Of a stretch of DNA of 35,337 nucleotides, positions 17,075-22,877 are shown in pieces. Position 1 is the stretch's first letter. Every line of letters starts with the position of its first letter. The notes beneath the pieces were generated by a model that worked only from the letters and a program-made list of their open reading frames with translations, had not been told where the DNA came from and ran no database searches. The position numbers and the translations under genes were made by a program. The stretch is from Kineosphaera limosa NBRC 100340 (GTDB lineage Bacteria; Actinomycetota; Actinomycetes; Actinomycetales; Dermatophilaceae), in the NCBI RefSeq assembly GCF_000298215.1, contig NZ_BAHD01000072.1, positions 1 to 35,337 of the forward strand, in the 5' to 3' direction.

Positions 17075-17202
17075 CGCGATCACCTCCGCATCCCCGAACG
17101 CGCACCTGACGTGCGCTTTCACCTCCGACTGCCCTCAGTCTGCCCCGGGCAGCTCACACCAGCTTCACACTCGCCGCACGCGGTCGGCACGCAACGTATC
17201 TC

Positions 17203-17250
17203 TGACACATGCCATGAGGTTTGCCAAACCATAAGCCTGTGTCATAGTTA
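17203..17250 (+). promoter_or_regulatory. Promoter of the leader/tauE unit overlain by a concentric dyad
   Basis: TTGCCA (17221-17226), 16 bp, CATAGT (17243-17248) is a plausible -35/-10 pair. GGTTTG (17218-17223) and CAAACC (17225-17230) form a palindrome over the -35, and TGACACA (17203-17209) with TGTGTCA (17238-17244) form an outer inverted repeat on almost the same centre. This looks like a repressor or activator site. Confidence 0.5.
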
Positions 17251-17292
17251 TCGCCGTCGCCGTTTTCCGACGAGGACCCCAAAGGACCCCCC

Positions 17293-17373
17293 GTGAATCC
17301 ACGAGCACACCGCTTGGCCTGCCGCCGCGCCGTCGACCTGCTGCGCGTCGCCAGCGCCCTGTGTCTGGTCTGA
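17293..17373 (+). CDS. Cysteine-type leader peptide of the tauE unit (26 residues)
   Basis: GTG 17293 opens a 26-codon ORF preceded by AAAGGA (17280-17285). The peptide is Arg-rich and ends RRAVDLLRVASALCLV, which fits the D-L-x-R-V-x-S-x-x-C ending of short actinobacterial leader peptides found in front of sulfur transport and assimilation genes. Cys codons are at positions 10 (TGC) and 24 (TGT), the latter three codons from the end, where ribosome stalling under cysteine shortage would be sensed. It lies 120 bp upstream of the TauE/SafE exporter. Downstream RNA offers alternative pairings: GCCGTTCG (17389-17396) with CGAAACGGC (17432-17440, one bulge) against CCCGA (17430-17434) with TCGGG (17450-17454). 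Family membership is by motif; the mechanism is inferred. Confidence 0.82.
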   Translation: MNPRAHRLACRRAVDLLRVASALCLV

Positions 17374-17493
17374 AGCGACTTTCCGCGAGCCGTTCGTCCT
17401 CCGCGCCCTGGCGCATCCGCTGAGTCGAGCCCGAAACGGCCCCGGTAGGTCGGGACGCCCCCACCCCCACTTCTCACCTCGCAAGGACCACCC

Positions 17494-18474
17494 ATGCCCA
17501 CACTCGTTCTGCTGGCCCTCGTCGGCTTCGCGGCGCAGCTCGTCGACGGCTCCCTCGGGATGGCCTACGGCGTCACGTCGACGACGCTGCTGCTAGCCAT
17601 CGGCACCAATCCCGCGGCCGCGTCGGCGACCGTGCACCTCGCCGAGATCGGCACCACCCTGGCCTCCGGCGCCTCGCACTGGCGCTTCGGCAACGTCGAC
17701 TGGAAGGTCGTGGCTCGCGTCGGATTCCCCGGCGCCGTCGGCGCCTTCCTCGGCGCGACCTTCCTCTCCTGGCTCTCGACGGAGGCCGCCGGCCCGATCA
17801 TGTCGGTCGTGCTGCTCGCGCTCGGCATCTACATCCTCAGCCGCTTCACCTTCCGAGGCGTCTCGACCAAGCACCTCGGCAAGCCGCTGCGCCGCCGATT
17901 CTTGACCCCGCTCGGCCTGGTCGCCGGGTTCGTCGACGCCACCGGCGGCGGCGGTTGGGGCCCCGTCGGCACCCCGGCCCTGCTGTCCAGCGGTCGGATG
18001 GAGCCGCGCAAGGTCGTCGGCTCCATCGACACCAGCGAGTTCCTCGTCGCCGTTGCGGCCAGCCTCGGCTTCCTCGTCGGCCTGGGCGCCGCGGGCATCG
18101 ACTTCGCGATGGCCGGCGCGATCCTCGTCGGCGGCGTCCTGGCCGCGCCGATCGCCGCCTACATCGTGCGGATCGTGCCGCCGCGACTGCTCGGCTCGGC
18201 AGTCGGTGGCCTCATCGTGTTCACCAACGTGCGCACCCTCCTGCGCAGCGACTACATCGAGGCCTCCAGTTCGGTGCTGGTCACGGCCTACATCCTCATC
18301 GCGATCATCTGGGCCGCCGCTATCGCCTACTCCGTACGGGCCTGGCGCGCCGAGACCCGCGAGCAGCAGCTCATCGACGCCGTGCACGCCGAGCACGCCG
18401 AGCACGCGCTGGGCTCGGCGCCGAACGGCGACCCGGAGCCGGAGCAGGACCAGCTGGTCGGCGACCGCACCTAG
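17494..18474 (+). CDS. TauE/SafE family membrane protein (sulfite/organosulfur exporter-like)
   Basis: A 326-residue protein with about eight membrane helices. The family exports or imports small sulfur anions such as sulfite or sulfoacetate. The two repeats carry the family's Gly-rich first helices: GFAAQLVDGSLGMAYGVTST with HLAEIGTTLASG in the first half, and GLVAGFVDATGGGGWGPVGT with SIDTSEFLVAVAASLGF in the second. ATG 17494 has AAGGA six bases upstream. The preceding cysteine-type leader ties expression to sulfur status, which fits sulfite or thiosulfate handling. The hydrophilic tail (last 35 residues) is rich in Glu, Ala and His. A strong terminator follows. The exact substrate is unknown. 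Confidence 0.9.
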   Translation: MPTLVLLALVGFAAQLVDGSLGMAYGVTSTTLLLAIGTNPAAASATVHLAEIGTTLASGASHWRFGNVDWKVVARVGFPGAVGAFLGATFLSWLSTEAAGPIMSVVLLALGIYILSRFTFRGVSTKHLGKPLRRRFLTPLGLVAGFVDATGGGGWGPVGTPALLSSGRMEPRKVVGSIDTSEFLVAVAASLGFLVGLGAAGIDFAMAGAILVGGVLAAPIAAYIVRIVPPRLLGSAVGGLIVFTNVRTLLRSDYIEASSSVLVTAYILIAIIWAAAIAYSVRAWRAETREQQLIDAVHAEHAEHALGSAPNGDPEPEQDQLVGDRT

Positions 18475-18511
18475 CCGCCCCAGCTGCCGGCCCGACCGGT
18501 CGATCAACCAG

Positions 18512-18550
18512 ACGAGCGAGGCCCCTCCGCACGGGAGGGGCCTCGCTCGT
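18512..18550 (+). terminator. 17-bp perfect hairpin terminator after tauE
   Basis: The left arm (18512-18528) and right arm (18534-18550) are exact complements around the loop GCACG. The hairpin is 38 bp beyond the tauE stop and 36 bp beyond the end of the convergent small membrane gene, so it may serve both. Confidence 0.85.
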
Positions 18551-18585
18551 TGCCTGTGGGTTCATGCAAGAGCTGTGGCGGCCTA

Positions 18586-18897
18586 TCAGTGCTTCGACCG
18601 GTGCTGCTGCGCCTGCGGGGCCCGCCGGGCGAGACGCAGGTAGCCGGCGGCGACCATCGCGACGAGCGCCAGCACCCCGGTCCACCGCCCGTCGAGCGTG
18701 TTCGTGGCAGCCAGCACCCAGGCGATCGTCGCGATGATGAGCGAGTCGACGTACGCCTTGGCCAGGGCGGCGTTGCGCTGCCGCACGATCGGGTGCTCGT
18801 CGCCGCTGATGCCCCTCGCGGCGTCTCTCCGGGCGCGCCACAACCGGGCGGTCAGACCGGCCGCCACCGTCACCACCAGGACCCCGATCCAGATCAT
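18586..18897 (-). CDS. Small two-helix membrane protein, unknown
   Basis: A 103-residue protein starting at ATG 18897, with GAGGGG a few bases upstream. Helix 1 is at the N-terminus (IWIGVLVVTVAAGL); two further hydrophobic stretches (about 49-63 and 71-87) flank a short polar turn, and the ends are Arg/Lys-rich. A conserved-looking cytoplasmic segment (RRDAARGISGDEHPIVRQR) lies between. I do not recognise a family. It begins 7 bp after the stop of the thioesterase gene and is probably in the same transcript. Confidence 0.7.
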   Translation of the reverse strand: MIWIGVLVVTVAAGLTARLWRARRDAARGISGDEHPIVRQRNAALAKAYVDSLIIATIAWVLAATNTLDGRWTGVLALVAMVAAGYLRLARRAPQAQQHRSKH

Positions 18898-18904
18898 GCG
18901 CCCC

Positions 18905-19402
18905 TCACTCCATGGTCGCGGGCATGAGCACCGCGATGACGCGGCCACGCGCGACGACCGTGTCGCCAGCCGCCATCTCCAGGCTGACGACGACCTTGCG
19001 CGCCTTGATCTCGTCGATGTGCCCGCGCACGACGAGCTCGACGCCCAGCGGAGTGGGGGCCAGGTAGTCGACCTCTAGGCGGCCGGTGACGAACCGCAGG
19101 GGCGGCTCGTGATCGTCCGGATCGCCCATGGTGCGGCCGGCCGCGCGATAGGCGGCACCGGCGGCCGTGCCCGTTCCGGCGCAGTCGATGACCGAGGCGA
19201 TGAGCCCGCCGTAGACGTAGCCCGGCACCGCGGTCTGCTCGGGACCGGGGGTGAACCGGGTGACCGTGCCCTCGCCGTCCCACGTGGTGCGCAGGTGGTG
19301 GCCGTGCTCGTTGAGCCTGCCGCAGCCGAAGCAGGCGGCCACATCGGGCGGATAGTGGTCTTGAAAGGCGGTGCCGTCGTGCAGCGTGTCGTGGCTGGTC
19401 AT
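18905..19402 (-). CDS. PaaI-like hotdog thioesterase
   Basis: A 165-residue single hotdog domain protein related to PaaI-type acyl-CoA thioesterases. Visible: the N-terminal CFGCGRLNEHGHHLR motif of the actinobacterial subgroup, GYVYGGLIASVIDCAG as the central helix with the usual Gly-Gly turn, and LEVDYLAPTPLG with VVRGHIDEIKARKVVVSLEM as the last strands. The Asp in IDCAG is a plausible catalytic acid. ATG 19402 is preferred because the upstream in-frame extension has no family character. The substrate is unknown. It is probably transcribed together with the small membrane protein downstream. Confidence 0.82.
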   Translation of the reverse strand: MTSHDTLHDGTAFQDHYPPDVAACFGCGRLNEHGHHLRTTWDGEGTVTRFTPGPEQTAVPGYVYGGLIASVIDCAGTGTAAGAAYRAAGRTMGDPDDHEPPLRFVTGRLEVDYLAPTPLGVELVVRGHIDEIKARKVVVSLEMAAGDTVVARGRVIAVLMPATME

Positions 19403-19472
19403 GCGCCCCACTGTTCCAGCCCCGGCGGTCCGCTCGGGCCAACTCGCGGGCACAACCGCACGGGCGGCCGCC

Positions 19473-19562
19473 ACTGGGCAACTCCCAGTCGGACTGGGCC
19501 GCCGCGACCCCCACTGACCAACAACTCGAGCAGTTGCCCAGTAGGAGCAGCGGTTGCCCAGT
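19473..19562. repeat. Three copies of GTTGCCCAGT, one inverted
   Basis: ACTGGGCAACT (19473-19483) is the exact complement of AGTTGCCCAGT (19532-19542), and GTTGCCCAGT recurs at 19553-19562, 20 bp after the second copy. All lie between the divergent thioesterase and DUF6489 genes. The two-turn spacing suits protein binding on one DNA face. A separate dyad, CGACCCCA/TGGGGTCG (19596-19603 and 19614-19621), follows. Confidence 0.5.
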
Positions 19563-19680
19563 GCTGGAGTGCGCGACGGCGTCGGCAGCACGGTGCGACC
19601 CCAGAGATCCCTTTGGGGTCGGTGGTGCGCAGGCTGTGGGCAGTTAGCGTGGAAGGACCACCGCTAGCTGGGAGGGCTCA

Positions 19681-19986
19681 ATGAAGATCACCGTCGACAT
19701 CGACTGCACGCCGCAGGAGCTGCGCACCTTTCTCGGACTGCCCGACGTGCAACCCATGCAGACGGCGGTGCTCGACGAGATGCAGCGCCGCATGATGGAC
19801 TCCATCGACCAGGTCTCGCCCACCGCTGTGATGAAGGACTGGCTCGGCCCGATGTCCGCCGTGCAGCAGGCCTTCATGGGCGCGATGAGCCAGGCAGCCG
19901 CCGGCAGCGCCGGGGCAGGCACCCGCGCCTCCAGCCGTTCCCGCCGCAAGACCGAGAAGCCCGAGAGCGACGACGACAGCGCCTGA
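19681..19986 (+). CDS. DUF6489-like small protein
   Basis: A 101-residue protein. The first 70 residues (MKITVDIDCTPQELRTFLGL, PDVQPMQ, then a Met-rich helix) resemble DUF6489, a family I know mainly from Proteobacteria, with no assigned function. The tail from about residue 72 is Ala/Gly/Ser then charged (SRSRRKTEKPESDDDSA) and looks disordered. ATG 19681 has GGGAGGG (19670-19676) four bases upstream. The upstream gap holds the three GTTGCCCAGT copies. It converges with the larC-like gene. The family call is from the N-terminal pattern only. Confidence 0.65.
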   Translation: MKITVDIDCTPQELRTFLGLPDVQPMQTAVLDEMQRRMMDSIDQVSPTAVMKDWLGPMSAVQQAFMGAMSQAAAGSAGAGTRASSRSRRKTEKPESDDDSA

Positions 19987-20020
19987 CCAGGCCGCGCCCA
20001 CGAAACTGCGCCCCTCGAAT

Positions 20021-20057
20021 CTGCGCGAACCTCCGTCGGAGGCGACGGGTCGCGCAG
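20021..20057. terminator. Two-tier hairpin between convergent genes
   Basis: CTGCGCGA (20021-20028) pairs with TCGCGCAG (20050-20057), enclosing CCTCC/GGAGG (20030-20034 and 20038-20042). It lies between the stops of the DUF6489 gene and the larC-like gene and could terminate both. Confidence 0.6.
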
Positions 20058-20061
20058 TGGC

Positions 20062-21444
20062 TCAGGTAGCCCAGCGACCGGGGGTGTACGGCGCGCCGAC
20101 CACCAGTCCCTCCGCGGTGGTTGCCGCAGCCGCGGCGGCGAGCACCTCGGCCACCGAGACTCCCCAACGTTCGGCGAGGTCGACGGCGTCCTGCGCCTCG
20201 GGGGTCACTCGAGCGATGATGGGCGCCGCGCGCGCCACGTAGCCCACCCGCACCCGCACCCGCTCGCCGGCGACATCGACGGGCACCCAGTCGCGGTGCA
20301 GCGTCCAGCGGGCGTGCCGGCGGGCGCGCACGCCGAAGGTCGAGGTCAACGTGAAGATCGCGTCTCGCAGCGTCGCGACGTGCGTGGCATCGCCGGTGGC
20401 CACGGTCGCCGTCAGCACGTGGCCGGGACGTCCCCCGCTGAGCATGACCGGCGTCAGCCACGCCTCGAGAGCACCGGCGCGCAGCAGGGCGTCGAGCACG
20501 CTGGGCCACACCCGCGGATCCTGGTCATCGACGGTCGCCTCGAGCGTCACCAGACCGTCCTCCACATAGCCGGAGTCCCCCGGCTCGATCGAGCCCGGCT
20601 CGGGCAGCGGGTCCCCGGGCGTGGCCGCGGCGGGCACCACCGGCAGCAGATCGTCCCCGGCATCGAGCACGAGCCGCAGCAACGGGCCCTCGGTACCGGC
20701 ACCGACGCCGACCCGGTCGGGCACCAACGGATCGGATTGGCCGCCGGGGTTCGCCAACGCCCGCAGCAGAGCGAGGGCCGGAGCACTCGTCAGCTCCCCG
20801 TCCGCCCCGGCCGTCACCGCGAAGCCACGGGTCAGCTCGAGGACGACCGGGGTGGGCACGCTGGTGTCGACGGGCGCATCGGCACCGTCCTCCTCGTCGT
20901 CGGCGTCGACCGTGCCGGAGCCGAGAGCCACGGGCTCGCCGACGACGAGGCGATCGACACCGAGGTCGTTGAGGGCCGCGCAGGTACCGACGACGTGCAC
21001 GATGGCCGCCCAGGCTCCGGCTCCGGTCCCGGGGCCGGTGAAGCGCACCTGGCTCGTCGGGATGCCGTGCACCCGAGCGTGCGCCGCCGCCAGATGCCGG
21101 AACGCGCCGATCGCCATCGTGCGCACCGCGTCGGGCAGGTCGGCGCCCTCGATCAGCGCGCGCACCTCCGGCCAGTCCCGCTGCGGCTGTTCGCGCACGC
21201 GCAGTCGCGCGTCGCAGCGGGTGGCCCGCAGGCCGCCGCGCCGCACCTCACGCACGGTGAGCAGCACGGCGTCGGGCAGTACCGCGTTGACGCAGTCGCG
21301 CACGGCGGGCAGCGCCGCACCAGCGTCCAGTAGGGCGCCCAGCAGGGCGTCACCCGTCACGCCGCTGCGGGCATCGACCCACGCGAGCCGGGCCGGGCCG
21401 TCACCGGAGGTTCGAATTCCGGGGTCGCCGAGGTCGGGCAGCAT
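20062..21444 (-). CDS. larC: LarC-like nickel insertion protein, divergent
   Basis: A 460-residue protein with the two-part layout of LarC, which uses CTP to insert nickel into the pincer cofactor of lactate racemase-type enzymes. The N-terminal DARSGVTGDALLGALLDAG (residues 24-42) and the C-terminal block (LEATVDDQDPRVW, AGALEAWLTPVMLSGGRPG, then ERWGVSVAEVLAAA) match the family. However, the HFHEVGAxDxIxD motif that should follow HARVHGIP reads RFTGPGTGAGAWAA (about 134-147), so its His, Glu and Asp residues are gone, and LETNIDDM is changed to LEATVDDQ. No larA, larB or larE is in view. It may be a functional variant or a decaying copy; codon usage looks normal, favouring a variant. The start at ATG 21444 is moderately sure. 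Confidence 0.75.
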   Translation of the reverse strand: MLPDLGDPGIRTSGDGPARLAWVDARSGVTGDALLGALLDAGAALPAVRDCVNAVLPDAVLLTVREVRRGGLRATRCDARLRVREQPQRDWPEVRALIEGADLPDAVRTMAIGAFRHLAAAHARVHGIPTSQVRFTGPGTGAGAWAAIVHVVGTCAALNDLGVDRLVVGEPVALGSGTVDADDEEDGADAPVDTSVPTPVVLELTRGFAVTAGADGELTSAPALALLRALANPGGQSDPLVPDRVGVGAGTEGPLLRLVLDAGDDLLPVVPAAATPGDPLPEPGSIEPGDSGYVEDGLVTLEATVDDQDPRVWPSVLDALLRAGALEAWLTPVMLSGGRPGHVLTATVATGDATHVATLRDAIFTLTSTFGVRARRHARWTLHRDWVPVDVAGERVRVRVGYVARAAPIIARVTPEAQDAVDLAERWGVSVAEVLAAAAAATTAEGLVVGAPYTPGRWAT

Positions 21445-21633
21445 TTCTCCACGGTAACCCCGCGGCAACCCTGCGATCCTGCGATCCCCTTGCGGCGCAA
21501 GGACTTCGAGACGCAACACACGTTTGCCCAGGCTCCCCGCCCGAGGCTGCGGCGCGCCGCGCGGGGTGGCGGGTCGACGATCCGGGTGACCCGTGGTGCG
21601 CACGAACGCCCGGGATTTGCCAAGGTGTACGTC

Positions 21634-22098
21634 GTGAAGAACGTGCGCATCGAATTGGACGACCTCGCTCGCGAGCCCGTTCGCGACCTGATCGCCGAGC
21701 ACCTCGGCGACATGTTCGCAACGACCCCGCCCGAGAGCGTGCATGCCCTCGGGTTGGAGGGACTGGAGGAGGAGGGGGTCAGTGTGTGGTCGGCATGGGA
21801 CGCCGGCACGCTGCTGGGTGTCGTGGCCCTCTCCGCGATCGACGAGCGGCACGCCGAGATCAAGTCGATGCGCACCACGCGCGCCGCGCGCCGCCGCGGG
21901 ATCGCGACTCTGCTGCTCGAGCACGTGCTGACCCAGGCGCGCAACCAGGGTTACGAGCGGCTCAGTCTGGAGACCGGCTCCGAGGAGTACTTCGCACCGG
22001 CCCGGGCCCTCTACGAGCGCCACGGCTTCGAGCCGTGCCCCCCGTTCGCCGACTACCGCGAGGACCCGCTGAGCGTGTACCTGACCCGCGCTCTGTGA
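21634..22098 (+). CDS. GNAT family N-acetyltransferase
   Basis: A 154-residue acetyltransferase of the YsnE-like subgroup. The acetyl-CoA site is visible as EIKSMRTTRAARRRGIATLLLEHV (the R-x-x-R/G-x-G/A loop and helix), followed by LSLETGSEEYFAPARALYERHGFEPC and the end YREDPLSVYLTRAL, typical of the subgroup. GTG 21634 is chosen because AAGG stands eight bases upstream and the fold begins there; the frame is open to 21490 but that stretch has no family character. The acceptor substrate is unknown. It is divergent from larC and converges with the NUDIX gene. Confidence 0.85.
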   Translation: MKNVRIELDDLAREPVRDLIAEHLGDMFATTPPESVHALGLEGLEEEGVSVWSAWDAGTLLGVVALSAIDERHAEIKSMRTTRAARRRGIATLLLEHVLTQARNQGYERLSLETGSEEYFAPARALYERHGFEPCPPFADYREDPLSVYLTRAL

Positions 22099-22125
22099 GG
22101 TCGAGCCGCGCCTGACCGCACTGGC

Positions 22126-22183
22126 GCGGTTGGATCGGTCGCGGTTGGATCGGACGCGGTGGATCGGACGCGGTGGATCGGAC
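22126..22183 (+). repeat. Four tandem 14-15 bp copies between GNAT and NUDIX genes
   Basis: Units of 15, 15, 14 and 14 bp (GCGGT(T)GGATCGGWC) run without gaps, the last two identical. The array starts 28 bp after the GNAT stop and ends 10 bp before the NUDIX stop, so it is non-coding and between convergent genes. Confidence 0.92.
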
Positions 22184-22193
22184 CCTGACCGAT

Positions 22194-22670
22194 TCAGCGC
22201 AGCCCCCGCACCCGCCGCCCGTTCTCCAGGTACACGCAGTGTTCGCTGTCCACGGCTGCGGCCACGCGTCGGCGCACGGCCGGGCGCAACAGGGTCAGCG
22301 CGCGGGCCGGCGGCACGAACCGGTAGTCGCTGATCTCCTCACGTTGCAGGCGGATGCGCGCGATGGCGCCCGCGTCGACCGCGCCGCAGTCGAAGAGGAA
22401 CCGCAGGCCCAACTGCCGGTCCTTCTTGGCCGGGCGGGTGTCGACGCAGGCCAACCGGCCGCGCGTGACGCGCAGCCCGGTCTCCTCGAAGACCTCGCGG
22501 CGGCAGGCGTCCCAGGGCGACTCGCCGTCGGCCTCCATGACGCCGCCGGGCACGGTCCACCCGGATTTGTACGTGGGTTTGAGGACGAGCAGGCGCCCCT
22601 GTTCGTCGAAGACGAGGGCGCCGGCGGACGCTGGGACGGTGGGCAGGGTCCACGGCATGCCCACGATCAT
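22194..22670 (-). CDS. NUDIX hydrolase
   Basis: A 158-residue NUDIX protein; the family hydrolyses nucleoside diphosphates linked to another moiety. The NUDIX box is visible as GGVMEADGESPWDACRREVF then EETGL, with the REVFEE core intact; there is one more residue than the usual G-x5-E spacing between the Gly pair and the first Glu. The C-terminal half has EISDYRFVP, a usual strand of the fold. ATG 22670 is chosen; ATG 22658 four codons later is equally possible and no clear ribosome-binding site separates them. Substrate unknown. Confidence 0.85.
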   Translation of the reverse strand: MIVGMPWTLPTVPASAGALVFDEQGRLLVLKPTYKSGWTVPGGVMEADGESPWDACRREVFEETGLRVTRGRLACVDTRPAKKDRQLGLRFLFDCGAVDAGAIARIRLQREEISDYRFVPPARALTLLRPAVRRRVAAAVDSEHCVYLENGRRVRGLR

Positions 22671-22775
22671 GACGGATCGCCGCCGGCATCCCGCGCCTGC
22701 CCACCCGGTCGGTATTCGCCGGGCGCCTGCATCTCGCACCCCGTCACCGGTGCACACGGATCCGACCCCAGCACG

Positions 22776-22781
22776 TACCAT
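22776..22781 (+). promoter_or_regulatory. Candidate -10 element for a leaderless start at 22791
   Basis: TACCAT fits TANNNT and ends nine bases before ATG 22791. No clear -35 is seen. If used, transcription would begin at or very near the ATG of the short upstream ORF, giving a leaderless message, which is common in Actinobacteria. Confidence 0.35.
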
Positions 22782-22790
22782 CAAGCTGCC

Positions 22791-22877
22791 ATGGAGATCT
22801 CGCCTGATCTATCTGACAGACCCGTGCCGCCCGTCGGCCCTCTCAGCGACCCGATGGATACCACTGCGTCATCATGA
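22791..22877 (+). CDS. Candidate proline-rich leader peptide upstream of a CNNM gene (28 residues)
   Basis: ATG 22791 opens 28 codons and stops at TGA 22875-22877, which overlaps the next gene's ATG (22874-22876). The peptide has six Pro (including PVPPVGP) and five acidic residues (MEISPDLSD at the start), resembling in composition the Mg2+-sensing MgtL leader of enterobacteria, although not in sequence. The following gene has no ribosome-binding site of its own, so translation of this ORF and re-initiation at ATGA would explain its expression. Against coding: no ribosome-binding site for the ORF itself, and many codons end in A or T (CTA, AGA, TCA, TCT), unlike the neighbours. A leaderless start is possible through TACCAT at 22776. 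Confidence 0.45.
   Translation: MEISPDLSDRPVPPVGPLSDPMDTTASS

Noticed and set aside
21490-21633. N-terminal extension of the GNAT protein back to 21490
   Set aside because: Arg/Gly-rich with no family character; the GTG at 21634 has a ribosome-binding site and begins the fold.
22781-22873. M-box (ykoK) magnesium riboswitch upstream of the CNNM gene
   Set aside because: ATGGAGAT is similar to one M-box segment, but the conserved GTTAGGTGAGGCTCC core is absent and the gap is too short.
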